A stretch of 64,000 nucleotides of DNA from Planococcus citri (taxonomy: Eukaryota; Arthropoda; Insecta; Hemiptera; Pseudococcidae). The stretch lies in assembly GCF_950023065.1 (NCBI RefSeq), contig NC_088678.1, positions 33,470,580 through 33,534,579 of the forward strand. The letters run 5' to 3'. Made by a program: the position numbers and the translations under genes. The notes beneath the pieces are model-generated. The model was not told the origin of the DNA, did no database searches, and saw only the letters and a program-made list of their open reading frames with translations. Shown piece by piece: positions 1 through 12,009 of this stretch; within the stretch, counting starts at the first letter, position 1, and every line of letters starts with the position of its first letter.

Positions 1-565
1 GTTATCAGTATAACTTACCCACATTTTCCAGCTTGTTGCAAAATTCAAGGCGAATGTACTCGCTACGTAACGCGACTTCGAAATTAAATTTTAATTAACG
101 AACAAAAGAAAAAAAAAATTCAATTTTTGCGACACCGTAGGATTGATAAAATTGCGATGAAATTGGACCGCGCATAGAATAGAACGCTCGGAAAAAAAGG
201 GTATCCAAAAAAGCAGAAACAATTGCCCGAACCGGTTGAGTTGCGCACCGAATAGAGTGGAAAAATGACCGAATTTGTTCAAAAACCGATTGGTCGACAC
301 GCATTTCATCAAAAGATCGACACCGAAGTACGAAATTTAAACTAGTAATTAACCAACGCGGAAAACGATCCGGTTAATACATTAAAATCGCGAGAATTTT
401 AGGTGCTAACTCGCAAAATTGTCGAAAAAATCTTTACATTAGATGACACGAACATAAATTACGCAATATAACAGATAAATAATGCGATCGCTAAGGTGAA
501 TAAATGCCAACTGCGAAGTGCGACTGTGCGAAGGCGAACTCGATTAGTCGATAGTCGAATGTCGA
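1..565. other. non-coding stretch left of the hAT element
   Basis: No gene recognised. The few open frames are short, low-complexity (Phe/Leu-rich) and have no family signature. The sequence is moderately CpG-containing and free of obvious repeats. Confidence 0.5.
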
Positions 566-1219
566 GTGGTGAGCAGTGTTCCTACCTCGAAAACGCAAAA
601 ATCCGTATTTTCATCGAAAAAAAAATCCGTACGTAAAAAAATCCGTACAGCGCATTTTTTGATCTAACACAACTAACATAAGCAATGAAAATTCAACTTT
701 CAAAAGGCCAAGGTGTGCATTTTTGGTGCATCGGCGGGTGTTGCCAGGTTTTTGAGATGTCGAAGCGCCAATTTACGATTTATAAAGCACAAAAAAGCGC
801 CAAAATGAAAAATTTGACCGCCCAAAAATAAATTTGGCAGTTTTTAGCAAAATTTTGCCCAAATGCGAATAAAAATTGAAAAAAATTGAAAAATTTCCAC
901 TTTTTACTGCCTTTTTAAAATAGAGGCAAAAAATAACCCACAGCCCGAGCGAAGCGAGGGCCAAAATTTTGAGAAAATTGCATTCAAAACCACCTGAAAA
1001 TGCTTCAAAAAACAAAATTTTCTGATGATTTCATGATTTGATACTTTTTCTGATGAAATTTCTATAAAAATGAGTAAAAAATTGGTAAAAAGATGGAAAA
1101 TCCGTATTTTTTCCGTATTTTTGAAATATCCGTACGGCAATCCGTACAGTCAATCCGTACATCTCGAAAATCCGGACAGATACGGATTTATCCGTACAAG
1201 TAGGAACACTGGTGGTGAG
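566..1219. mobile_element. non-autonomous hAT-type element (MITE) with target duplication
   Basis: Seen directly: 12-bp perfect terminal inverted repeats, CAGTGTTCCTAC at 574-585 and its complement at 1200-1211, flanked by an exact 8-bp duplication GTGGTGAG (566-573 and 1212-1219). The element proper is 638 bp. CAGTG-type ends plus an 8-bp duplication are the known hallmarks of the hAT superfamily. Inside, the hexamer TCCGTA recurs about eight times, clustered in the two subterminal zones (about 600-650 and 1100-1200), as expected for subterminal transposase-binding repeats. There is no transposase ORF, so mobilisation would need an autonomous relative elsewhere. The perfect duplication suggests fairly recent insertion. 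Confidence 0.9.
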
Positions 1220-3083
1220 TTTCAGTTTGATTTGGTTGCGAATTTGCGATTAGCATGAATCTTTATCTCCTAATTCACCTCCCCCCTCGTGGTCTTGGTA
1301 AATGCAACAATCACGTCGCCTATGAGTCGGAAAAAGTTTCACTCCTTATCTCTTCACCACGCACACTTGCAACGAGAAATACACGTAGCCTTTTGTATTC
1401 TACCCTCTGCTATGGCTATTTTTAATCTTTGCTCGTTCAAGTCTATACTAGACTCAAGAGTCAAGACTGGATTGAAAATCGAACGTAATAGAAGGACAGG
1501 TACGTGGTTGGCTTGAGCGAAAAAATATCAGCCGAGGTGAGATCTACTTACTTATGTTTGAAAATTTCACGAAGTACTCTATTTTCATTTTTGCAAGTAC
1601 CTATGTACATAGAAGATCTAAAGGATTGAATTTTGAAAAAAAGAGGGATCGAAGTTTAGACAAGGTAATTTTTGACTCGAATGAAAAATGAAAACTGAAA
1701 AGTTTACACAAAATAGGTACATATGTACTTGGGACTACAGAGGAGAGATTGAATTTTGAATTTTGAGGAAGTTACCAGCAAATGCCCGCAATATTCTACT
1801 AGGTACGCGAATTTATAAGTTTGTAATCTTTTTTGAATTGTTGTAATACTTGAGAATCAATTTTGAAGTCAACAATGCGATTTTTGGTACCAAAATAAAA
1901 TTCAAGAGAGAATTTTCGAAGTTTTCATCTATTTTCGTGTTAATACTTAGATGGTTAGAATGGGTTGAAAAAATAAACTCATTTTATGATTCAATATCAT
2001 TTCTCGTTTGAGTAGCTGGAGATGAAAATATGTACTTATTAAAATGAACAATTGAAAATGTTAAACCGAAAATTGAGAATTTGCGTTTGAACGCGAATTT
2101 ACGAGCTTGCTTTTTCTATTTTAATTTCTGATTCGATATAGACAATCAGTTAGATTGAAAACTGGAATGCTTTTTGTAGAGCTAAAAATTAGAATCGGGA
2201 GAAAAATTCCAAGAATTTTACCTACTTTCAAAGATAAGTAGGTCAGTTATAATTTGATTACAGAAAAATTTTAACAGAGAAAAAAAATTAGAAACAAAAT
2301 TTCGAAAAAGTCTCTGAATTTTCTCGGATTACCTAAACACCAACTCTGGAGTGAATTGAATGCACAACTCAAAGTTCTGATCCAACATCAAGGTCTCAAT
2401 GATGTGAGGCCGATCAATACGCGCGAAGAGGGTGGTAAGTTGCGCTTATACGAGTACCACAAATCCTCAATAAAAATAGTTTCCTCATCGCAAAAGCACC
2501 GCAACTATTCTTTTGTAAGCATGAATTTCCAAATACGAAAAAGAATTTCGAAAGAGACCATTTGGGTTTGAAGATAATAATGTAATTTGCAACTAGGAAT
2601 TTCTCCATTTTTCACGATCGAAACTGAAGCGATTCAAGACCAGACACAGTACTGTAGCAATCAAGCAATCTAGCAAGCATGCACATACAATGCTAAAGAT
2701 ATCTAACAAATACGAGTATTTGCAGATAATATTTGCGGTTATCATTACCATCTATCCATTTTAAACGTGAAAAGTACCTAAGTTTATTACGATCGATGCA
2801 TGAATTTTGCAAGATTGAACAGCTATTTTAATGGTAAATTACACCGGGTAACAATTTTGAACTTTTTTTTGTGTTTGGGGAAATGACAACGTTAAATTTG
2901 AAGAGTTATGCGAGGAAGAAAAAAAATTGATCGAAATTGTAGTAACACGATTTGAGTGATTAGATATCGTTTGTCTGTTCATGCCAAATAAATGATTTAC
3001 AGTAAATGTACCTAAACCAAAATGTGAAAATGCACTCAATCGATAGTTTAGACCCTAAAACCAAAAAAAGTGAATTTTTTAAA
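1220..3083. other. non-coding, no gene recognised
   Basis: AT-rich sequence with scattered short direct repeats of the GTACCTA type. No coding-like frame, tRNA or repeat family could be identified here. Confidence 0.5.
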
Positions 3084-4428
3084 TGAGGAGAAGTAGTCAA
3101 AGTTGCGAAAATAGCAGTTCTTCCCCACTACAAAAAATTCATAGCGACATCCTGAAAAAAACTAAGGTCATTTTCGGATTCTACGAACTTTTTCAAGTAG
3201 GTAAAGACTAATTTCCATGATTTTTGATTTTCGAAGTTTCAAACGCATACGACTAATTTTTTTTTCATATTTTTTATTTGAAATGCGAAAAATTCAATTT
3301 GGATTTTAATTTTATTCATGTGGCTGCGTTGATTACTTAATGTTTACAAATAATTCGGTGCTCTGAAATTGAAAAAAACTTCTACAACATTCATCTCCAG
3401 AATCTTCACTACCAGCATATACAAAGTTGGAAATCAATCGGTTCAAAACTCACAAAATTACCCGTCTACCCCTCAAATCGTATAGTTTGAGGCTCCAGCC
3501 CCCTGAGGTGAGACGAAATCACTCATAAGTGCTGTAAAATCATACTTTATTAATACAAGTCAAAAAATATGCCAAAGGAGGAGCCCCGATATGGCCATTT
3601 TTTTGGGCACCGCACAGTTATCGACTCAAACTACTCTTAAAATGTTGTACTCGTAATAAATGTCCCAAATACGAATCCGTGGTTAGTTAGGTCAAAATTA
3701 TCATTTTTTGGGCTCCAGGGGTTCCCAAAGTTGTGAAACAAAAAAAATTTTTAGGAACCACTGAGTATTATTTTCAAAAACTTTTCAAATAAACGTTATG
3801 CGAGGTGATTTTCCAATTTTCGACACTCAGGGGCAGAAATGGGGGGGGGGGGTTCAATTTTTGGAAAATTTTGGAATCGCCATTTTGACCTACCCCTTTG
3901 AGCACCGCTAAAAAGCTTCTTACAGTTTATTAGTATCCGAAAGACCTCCATCCTACCAAATTTTGAGCTCAATAAAATTTTGCGCTGGCACTCAAAAATC
4001 TAATTTTCCAATTTTTTGTAATTTCAATATTTTGGGAACCCCTGGAAAACTGAAAATCTGCGATTTGCGCCAAACGTTATGTTTTGAGGTATATATTCCA
4101 TTATCTAGATGAAAAAGTTGAATTAAGCTCCCTGTGTCGAAAATAGGAAAATCACCTCGCATAACGTTTATTTGAAAAGTTTTTGAAAATTATACTCAGT
4201 GGTTCCTAAAATTCTTTTTTATTCACAACTTTGGGAACCCCTGGAGCCCAAAAAATGATAATTTTGAGTTAACTAACCACGGATCCGTATATGGGACTTT
4301 TATTATAACATTTTATGTAAGAATCCGAAAATGATCTCGGTTTTTTTTCGAAAAGTAATACGGATGTCGCTATGACTTCTTGAAGTAGGGCAAAAACAAC
4401 CATTTTTGCAACTTTAACCATCTCTCAC
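3084..4428. repeat. composite foldback element A1
   Basis: Two nested inverted repeats. The outer arms (3084-3183 and 4319-4428) share, in inverted orientation, a block with ATAGCGACATCC and CATTTTCGGATTC. The inner arms (from about 3630 to 3850, and 4130 to 4318) share the block around CTCCAGGGGTTCCCAAAGTTGTG and the block around AACGTTATGCGAGGTGATTTTCC. The left side contains about 450 bp (3184-3630) absent from the right, so one arm has been rearranged or the element has received an insertion. A 12-G run lies at 3841-3852. No coding capacity is seen. A relative in opposite internal orientation lies at 7361-8372. Confidence 0.8.
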
Positions 4429-5839
4429 GACTGCAAAACTCAAATTGGAAAACCCCACTACCTATTGAAACAATGAAAAAAATTTCGGTATCAATTTTTT
4501 CAGATGTTTTAACTGGTTCTACAGCATAAAGTTTCAAAATTTAAGCAAAATAAGTCATATTTTTCATTTTTTTAAAAAAAGGACTCTTGTAAAATTTTTG
4601 TAAATGTCATAGTTTTCAAGTTATAAAAAAAACGATCAAGGAAAAAAATTGCGGTCCAGCATACCCCCCCCCCCTCCCTGTTATAATGCCAATTCAGCCA
4701 ATTGTCTTCACTGGGTTCACTTGAATTTAATTCCAGTAGATTTGAACAGTACGATTGGAAAAATTCCTCTTACGTGTCTTTTTATTTAAAATATTGTTGA
4801 AACATTTGCTTCAAGATTTTCTGGATCGGTGAAGACGCTATTTAAACCACTGTTTGAAGATATGGGGCTTAAATCTTCATGATCAAAATTTACCGCGAAT
4901 TCATGTACCTAAGTGATTTTCAAAACACGAAAAAATAAAATTTCAAACACCGCGATGAGCTCGAGTTTTTGTTAATCGATCCTGAAACTCACACGGAGGA
5001 CCAGACAGAGAGAAAGTAATTTCCGTGATTCGTCCAATGTCGGGGTGTATATCACGTGTATAGTTATTCTAAAAGCGTACATGAAAAGATCTTCTGTGTT
5101 TCTCTTTCAACGCAGCAGAGCTGCAGAGTATAGAGCACAGCGGAGAATAAACGAACAAAAATCGTCTCGTTCATTTTCCTTTTCCGATTTCGAAGTCATG
5201 TCTAACTCAGCGTTTTCAGCATTCATTTCAATTTATTTTCGTTTGGATGAATACAATTATTCGTCGTACTCGTTTTCGTTGTATTTCGCGTTTAAAATGT
5301 ATAATACTCGTAATTCAAAAACGGCGGGTATAGCGCGCGATGAAAACACGATGGCGCAGAGTAAGGCAGCTGGAAAATAGTAGTTGAGGATTACAATATG
5401 AATTTTCGTGATTTAATGCCTAGTTAATTACACAAAACGAAACACGGAGCGATGAATTAGAAAGAAATGTTGGAGCGAATTTTCTTTTTTTTCCCCTCGT
5501 TTTTCAACATTATTATTTTCAAATTCAACACGTACCGCTGGTTTATGAAATTTCATCGTTTATCGAAGCGTAAGCTCTTTTAATGGTATTAAAATGTAAT
5601 TTCGGATGACTTCGAGTACCTAGCTACATTTTTTTTGAAATTGGATTTTTACCCCTAGGCGTTGCATCGAATATGAAATTTAGAATGGGTTTTGTTTCGT
5701 GTCGTTAGCGCCTTTGATACCTCGTATGCGACTGTTTTTTTCGAGAAAACATTTTTGTAGACGAATCCAATGATAGGTATAAAAATTTTATTTTTGAAAA
5801 AAAGGCCCACGCAAAAAACTTTGACGAAAGTACATCAGA
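4429..5839. other. non-coding, one unassigned open frame
   Basis: A plus-strand frame is open at 5045-5380, but it begins with a non-ATG codon (first ATG near 5081), is Ser/Phe/Tyr-rich and matches no family I know. The local CpG content and a CACGTG E-box near 5053 would fit a regulatory or 5' exon region equally well. A C-run lies near 4665. Confidence 0.35.
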
Positions 5840-6150
5840 TAATCATCAATGGCTCATTGCAAGAGGGTTTTTGCTTTTTTTGCTTACGTATTGGTCGCCA
5901 ATTTGCATTGGTTTTTTAGTCAAGGTTGCTATTTGTTTCTAAAATAAATTTGCAAGTAATTATAAAAATATTACATACTTGAATTTCAGAAATGGAAGAA
6001 TTAAAACAGAGATTAATAAGTCTTGAGACACAAAATAAAACTTACAGAAGTCAATTACATCGAATTCATCAAGAAAAAGATAATGAATCTAATCAGAAAA
6101 GAATTCGGCGTGCAAATAAAATTGATTTTCCAATCGGAATTCTACAATGA
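5840..6150 (+). repeat. repeat family R, copy 1 (diverged)
   Basis: The block with ATTGCAAGAGGGTTTTTGC followed by a GC-poor spacer is recognisably related to blocks near 12030 and 14240. This copy lacks the TTTGGCGCCAAA block that the other two copies share. It ends in a small open frame preceded by a splice-acceptor-like TTTCAG. Confidence 0.55.
5992..6150 (+). CDS. small coiled-coil-like ORF, unrecognised, possible exon
   Basis: ATG at 5992 to TGA at 6148-6150, 52 codons. The frame sits directly behind TTGAATTTCAG, a good insect 3' splice site. The product starts MEELKQRLISLETQN, has Leu/Ile at heptad-like spacing for about 30 residues, and then a basic stretch with RIRRANK. Composition is far from the Phe/Asn/Lys noise of neighbouring random frames. 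It lies in a copy of repeat family R, so it may be a fragment of a mobile element's protein. Family and function are not recognised. Confidence 0.3.
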   Translation: MEELKQRLISLETQNKTYRSQLHRIHQEKDNESNQKRIRRANKIDFPIGILQ

Positions 6151-6240
6151 TAAAAGTATGTAATACTGCCAAAACTATAATACATTAGCTAAACCTATAG
6201 ATGAACAATATTTGACAGCATAAGAAAATTAGCATAGAAT

Positions 6241-6862
6241 AGGGAACACGAATCCTTGATGTCTTCACCTGTCCCCAGGAAGTTTCCCTCAATTGTGGAT
6301 TTTACCCTCCCCGATGAGGGTTTTCGCCTCTAGCTCCACAAATCGTGGTCCTAGCCTGAAAATGGGGTCTGTGAAATTTGTTTTATGTCAAATTTCTCAT
6401 CATTTATGACCAATGAACCAACTTCGTCCTTCAAGGGGGAGGAGCTACAGTCAATCAAATATTGGGGTTTTTAGAATATGAGCCATGATAAGTATAAAAT
6501 AGAAAGTAGGGGGGTTCGGGGGCACCTCCACTTGAATAATTTGAGGTCATAATTAATTTTTCTACGCTTATGTGAGGTCAAAATTAATACATATAAAGAA
6601 CATTTTCCATACCGATCATAACTCATATTCAAAAAACCCCTATATTCGATTGACTGTAGCTCCACCCCCCCCCCCTTAGGAGGACGAAGTTGGTTTATAG
6701 ATCATCTGATAGGAAACTTGACGCAGAACAACTTTCATGACCCCCCCCCCCATTTTTGGGACAGGACTGCAATTTTGGGATTTAGGGGTGAAAACCCTCA
6801 TTTCGTGGGCTGAAATCCACAATTGGGGGAAAGCTCACTACACCAAGGATTCGTGTCCAGGG
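6241..6862. repeat. foldback element B
   Basis: Inverted ends AACACGAATCCTTG (left, near 6245) and CAAGGATTCGTGT (right, near 6844). Arms continue inward with inverted matches around the CTCAATTGTGGATTT block and the AACCAACTTCGTCC and GGAGCTACAGTCAATC blocks. Two C-runs (about 6665 and 6741) lie in the right half. No coding capacity; open frames here are by-products of the inverted repeat. Confidence 0.75.
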
Positions 6863-7360
6863 TACAAAAATAGGCCAGTATACCAAAATTCAGCTTGCCC
6901 CGGAGCGTTTTCCTATGAGCCCCTTTTTTTGCCAATTTTCTTCGGCTATTAAAAGTTATTTCAGAATTGGAAAAACCGAAGATTCAGCTGAGAGAGAGAG
7001 TTTTATGACAGGAAATAGTTCGATAAGAAGAGTCGACTCTGTTGTTGAGTTTTGGGAGTATGGAGGGCTTTTTTTGTGGTGGAGCGCGGAGGAAGGGGTC
7101 TGTGTCCCCCCAAAGAAAAGTTCCAAAATATCGAAAAATTGCCATAAAAACTGAAAAAATAAAAGAATTTTTCAAAAATGAAAAATAAATAAATTTTGGT
7201 AACTTTTTCAAAAAATTAAAACTTTTTTTTTAGGTCAAAATTGTTTGAATGCAAAACCTGTCAAGACTGTCAAGCTTTTCACATTGAAATTTATGAATAA
7301 TGGAACACTATTATTCGAAGAGCAAAAAAAAAGTAATCAAAATTTTTTATTTCAAAAAAG
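6863..7360. other. spacer between two foldback elements
   Basis: No gene or repeat recognised. Short overlapping open frames on both strands look like chance. Confidence 0.45.
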
Positions 7361-8372
7361 TTCAAAAGGAAGAGTCCCGATAAGGCCATTTTTTGGACCC
7401 CTGACACGACTAGACCGCTCTTAGAATGTTGTAATAAATATCCAAAATACGAATCGGTGGTTGGTTAACCCAAAATGACCATTTTTGGGCTCCAGGGGTT
7501 CCCAAAGTTGTGATTACAAAAAGAATTTTAGGAACCACTGAATATTATTTTGAAACCCTTTTTTAGGGTAAAACATCTGTTTGAACTCGGTAAACGTTAT
7601 GCGAGGTGATTTTCAAAATTAAGCTTTTTTGGGTCAAATTCTAGGAAATATCAAATGAAAAATCATCGAGCACTTGCCAGTGTGGTTCAAATGTAAATTC
7701 TTCAATTTATTGGAAAAAATGTGCTTTAACCATTTTTTTAGGGGTGCCTAAAGTGGGGGCTCTAAAAAAAAGTGTTCAAAATTACGAATATACAGGGAGC
7801 TTAATTAAATTTTTTCATCAAGATAATTGAATATATACCTCAAAACGTTACGTTTGGCGCAAATCGTAGGCTTCTAGTTTTCCAGGGGTTCCCAAAATTT
7901 CGAAATTGCGAAAAAATGGAAAACTGGATTTTTGAGTACCAGTGGACAATTTTTTTGAGCTCAATATTTGGTAGGATGAAGGTCTTTCAGATACTAATAA
8001 ACTGTAAAAAGTTTTTTAGGGGGGCTCAAAAGGAGTAGGTTCAAAATGGTGGTTCCAAAATTTTCCAAAAATCAAAACCCCCTCAATTTCTGCCCCCGAG
8101 GGTCGAAAATAGGAAAATCTCCTCGCATAACGTTTATCGAGTTCAAACAGATATTTACCCTAAAAAAGGTTTTGAAAATAATCCTCGTTGTTTCCTAAAA
8201 TTCTTTTTGTAATCACAACTTTGGGAACCCCTGGAGCCCAAAAAATTGTCATTTTGGGTTAACCAACCACCTATTCGTATTTTGGATATTTATTACAATA
8301 TTTTAAGATTGGTCTAGTCGATAACTGTCAGGGGGCCAAAAAATGGCCTAATCAGGACTCCTCCTTTTTCAT
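7361..8372. repeat. foldback element A2, inverted relative of A1
   Basis: Arms at about 7361-7660 and 8098-8372 pair around AGTCCCGATAAGGCC, the CTCCAGGGGTTCCCAAAGTTGTGA block and the AACGTTATGCGAGG block. The unpaired interior (about 7780-8060) matches the interior of A1 at 3900-4130 but on the opposite strand, for example the block GTTTGGCGCAAATCG here versus CGATTTGCGCCAAACG there. So A1 and A2 belong to one family and sit in opposite orientation about 3 kb apart. Confidence 0.8.
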
Positions 8373-8750
8373 TTTAAAAAAGTTTGAAATTTTTTAAACA
8401 ATAACAAAATAATATTTGGTAAGGTGCGATTTTTTTCTCAAAACACTGTGGCCGGGGGTGGGGTGAAAATTGAAGATTTGCAACTTCCATTTAGCGCCCC
8501 CCCCCCCAAGGAGGGAAATACAAAAAAATGTCTGGGAGCATGTATTATTGTGCTCTTTAATCAAAAATTCAAACGAAGATTTCTTCTTCGAACGTACCAT
8601 CAATACATGTATTTGAAATGAGTAAAAAAAAATTACATCGAATTTTAATTCGAATAAATTACTAGCACAATGACATGCAGATCATATACACCTAGGCACA
8701 AGTACCTATGTAAGTAAGCAGGTAGTATAGCTATCGAGAACGACGCATAT
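8373..8750. other. 3' flank of the gag-like gene
   Basis: No gene seen. A 10-C run lies near 8501. No canonical AATAAA on the minus strand could be found between the stop codon at 8751 and the foldback element, so the 3' end of the gag-like transcript is undefined. Confidence 0.4.
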
Positions 8751-9728
8751 TCACAAATTAGCTAACTTTTTCTTAATCAACTCCTTTTTAAATCGAACTA
8801 TATGCTGCTTTCTCGACATTTGTTTAAACACAACTTGAGCCGGATAATAAGCCGATTTATTATCAATATTCCAACCATTGTAAACAGCTGTATTCTTATA
8901 TAACGTTTGACCTTCTTGCTGAAAAGGCACATATTTTTGCAGCAACGCGCTCCCATCAATTTTCCAAATCGGTGGTTCACTATCCTTGCCGAAATCACTC
9001 TTCAACACGACGAACGATCCTATACTAAACTCCTCAGAAATATCGTCATCGATCTCGATTGTTTCCGGTTTCTTGGAAACTATAGCGACGTCATCGTCTT
9101 CCTCTAATACGGTTACAGGATCTTGGCAAATTTTCTTAATATTTTTCTTATTTTCAACTTCGTCGGATTTTTTTCGAATTATTGTTTTACTAGAAGCGAC
9201 GGATGACTTCTTTAACGCTTTTTCCAGCGTTATATTCGGATCACCGGCTAATTCTTTTCTTAAAATATCATCCCGAAGTCCGCAAATGAAACGATCGCGT
9301 ATTACAGTCTGAATATTCTCGGTGAAATCACAACTCGTAGCCAGTTTCTTCAACCTATCTAGGTACAGTTCGGGTGTTTCGTGGATCTCTTGAATAGCCT
9401 GATTGAACGTGTATCTTTCCCAGACGACGTTGACTTTTGGTTGGAAATAGGTATCTAAGATGCTGAATATTCTGTCTGAAGAATTTTTATCCTCGTCGCT
9501 CAAATTCAAATTGTCGTGAAGTAAAGTGAACGTTTCTCGGCCTAGAGTTAAGAATAAAATGGAAACTTTGACGTCTTCGGGCATCTTATCGAGACCAGTA
9601 GCGATACAATAGTATTTCCATTGCTCTTTGAAATATCGAAAGTTTTCGTATACGTTACCATCTAACGAAATAGGTGTAGGAAGAGGTACGTGTAGATAAC
9701 TATTGCAAACTTTCAGCATAGCAGTCAT
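8751..9728 (-). CDS. Ty3/gypsy-type Gag protein, possibly domesticated
   Basis: Intact 325-codon ORF; the ATG at 9728 has an acceptable context (AAGAATGA). Residues 25-180 carry the retrotransposon Gag capsid pattern: an ENFRYFKEQWKYYCIATGL block (28-46), FQPKVNVVWERYTFNQ (95-110), a CDF motif near 134, and RDRFICGLRDDILRKEL (144-160). In Ty3/gypsy Gag this fold builds the capsid shell. Expected next would be CCHC zinc knuckles and pol. Instead there is a Lys/Asp/Glu-rich linker (185-235) and an approximately 90-residue C-terminal domain with PPIWKIDGSALLQKYVPF (252-269) and YNGWNIDNKSAYYP (283-296), which I do not recognise. No LTR, primer-binding site or pol is seen on either side. It could be a domesticated capsid gene, or a solo gag fragment that happens to be intact. 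Confidence 0.8.
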   Translation of the reverse strand: MTAMLKVCNSYLHVPLPTPISLDGNVYENFRYFKEQWKYYCIATGLDKMPEDVKVSILFLTLGRETFTLLHDNLNLSDEDKNSSDRIFSILDTYFQPKVNVVWERYTFNQAIQEIHETPELYLDRLKKLATSCDFTENIQTVIRDRFICGLRDDILRKELAGDPNITLEKALKKSSVASSKTIIRKKSDEVENKKNIKKICQDPVTVLEEDDDVAIVSKKPETIEIDDDISEEFSIGSFVVLKSDFGKDSEPPIWKIDGSALLQKYVPFQQEGQTLYKNTAVYNGWNIDNKSAYYPAQVVFKQMSRKQHIVRFKKELIKKKLANL

Positions 9729-12009
9729 TCTTGATGATTTTTTTCACAAACGCGATTATCACTCAGAAAAACGCACCAAACACCGAAATTACACATTAAA
9801 ATATTCCAGAATACTGAATTAGTGAATTTCATAAATTAAAATACAGTCCATGAATCATCATCCACTCAAACACACAATGGCGAAATAGACGAGAACCCCA
9901 GTGTTACCATGCTTATCGATTAGTATTTATTGGCAATACTGCTGTAAACAATGCAAAAAAATGTAGATTATGCGATAACATTAATCGTAATATTGTTTTA
10001 CGAATATTGCAGAAACAGAATCAGTAGCCGAGTTGACGAACCAAATGGTTTATAGCGAGACTTGGCGTTATCGCTCTTGATAGTATGGATTTTAATCTAC
10101 ATACTTAATGTGTCTGGAAAGGTATACAGACATCTGGGACATGTAGACCATCTTCCGTTTGGACATGAAATTGAAGAGGATGAAATTTTCTGTCGATTGG
10201 AACAACTTTTTTTCAATTTGGACATAAAATGGGTTTTTTACATTTTTTTAAATTAACATATTTTCACGTACGTCAAAGAATTAAAATTACGCCAAATTTT
10301 CAGTGAACGCATACGTATTTTAATATACCTACCGAAATGTGCAGAATTTCATCCTTTTCAAAATGGGGTTTCACTGAAAGCGTTAGCGTTTACCATTCAA
10401 AACTTTCTAAAGCTCGAAGTTGAAAGAAGTGGCTACTCACGGTAGTAGCTAGTTCCTTAGCGGTAGAAATCCAACTTTAAATTGGCAACTCGACGCGAAG
10501 TGGGTGAATTCTATTGGAAGTAGTCGGAACTACGATTTAAATGCAGACCGAGGATAGCTTACATTAGAGTATTATTATGGGAGAACTGAGATTTTTCGAA
10601 TTTTCAAGGAAAATTGCGGGACATCGTAAGATTTGGTAAATATTCAAAATGAAGGATTTGAAATTTCCTATCGATTGGTATGAAAATTTTAAAATTTCGT
10701 CCAATAATATGTACACTAATTTTAAGGCTATTTCTTTTTGACCGTTTTTAGCATACGTGAACTTTGACTTATATCTACTTAAAACCTAGATTGACAACAC
10801 TTAATTTTTTATTACAGTTTCCAATAGAAAATTTCATACCTACTCCTTCCAATGATGTATTTAAAAAATTTCCAACTTCAATATTCACTCTTGTCATTCG
10901 AATTTCAAAGTTGAAAGTCGAGTCAGTCGAGTGTTTCAAATTTTGAAATAGATGAGCATCTGATTGTTTACATTTCTAGTTACCAGTCTAAAAATGAAGC
11001 TGATTTCAAAATTTAAAATATGTATTTAAAGTACGTAATTATGAAATCATTTTTCATTTTTCTAATGTCCCTTCGGAATGATCAATCAACAATGGCGATT
11101 CTCCGCATGCTGGACATGTTCGCGAAATAGTTTTTTCCTCTCTACACCTCAATGCAATTGACTATTTCAAGGATTTGATGCATTTTTTTTTCAATTTTAG
11201 AAAAATGGAAAATTTGAAGCGAACAAACATCTTTGAAATCGCTATAATTACACTATCAACTTTGAAAGTCGATTATCACCGTGAATATTAAAGCTGAAAA
11301 TTTCGTTGACACATCATTGGAAAGATCATAAAATTTTGTTTTGGAAACAGTAATAAAAAATTAATGCCATCGATCCGGATATTGAGTAAATTTAATTCAA
11401 AGTGTACATCTACATGCTGAAAGCAGTTGAAAAGAAATAGGCAGTTTTAAAAGTGATATTATTGCATTAAATTCAAAATATTATACACCAATCGATGCGG
11501 AATTTTAATATCATTAATTTAGGACCACATTCATCCTTCAAAACTTCCTTCCTTTTCGTTAAAAATATTCGTACAAAAAACCTCAGTTCTTCCATATACC
11601 TACTACAATGTACTTTATTCCCATTGACTACTAGCGCAGCTATGATTTCATGCAGTTTTTTGGAAAGCTGTAATTTCCAACAAAAAAAAATCACTGGAGA
11701 CTTCAAAATAGTCCGAAACCCCCTGCGATCGACTCATGCATGTTGAAATCAGGTTGTAGAGAGAACATCAGTTTTTCAACTTCAATTGATGAAATTTTAG
11801 TTTCAAAAATATAGGAGCTGTCATTGTACAACAAAGGGTTCTCCAAAAACCTATTCCAGAAGAGGTATGGCCCTCATATACACGAAAGCAATATGGTGGC
11901 AGCAACTGGAACATGATAAGAATGTCACCGATCCACCGGACGAATAAATTGTGAACACACGGTAGATGACGTTATATCTCAACAAAATGGGGAACATTCA
12001 TCCATGCTA
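9729..12009. other. upstream region of the gag-like gene, otherwise empty
   Basis: The first 250 bases upstream of 9728 would hold the promoter of the minus-strand gag-like gene; no TATA box or initiator stands out. From 10 to 12 kb the only open frames are short and lack an ATG or family motifs (for example 10062-10256). No repeats were recognised. Confidence 0.45.

Noticed and set aside
5045..5380. 111-codon plus-strand frame
   Set aside because: Starts at GTG; low-complexity Ser/Phe/Tyr/Arg composition; no homology recognised.
10062..10256. 64-codon plus-strand frame with an acidic segment
   Set aside because: Starts at TTG, hydrophobic/Ile-rich, no recognised motif.
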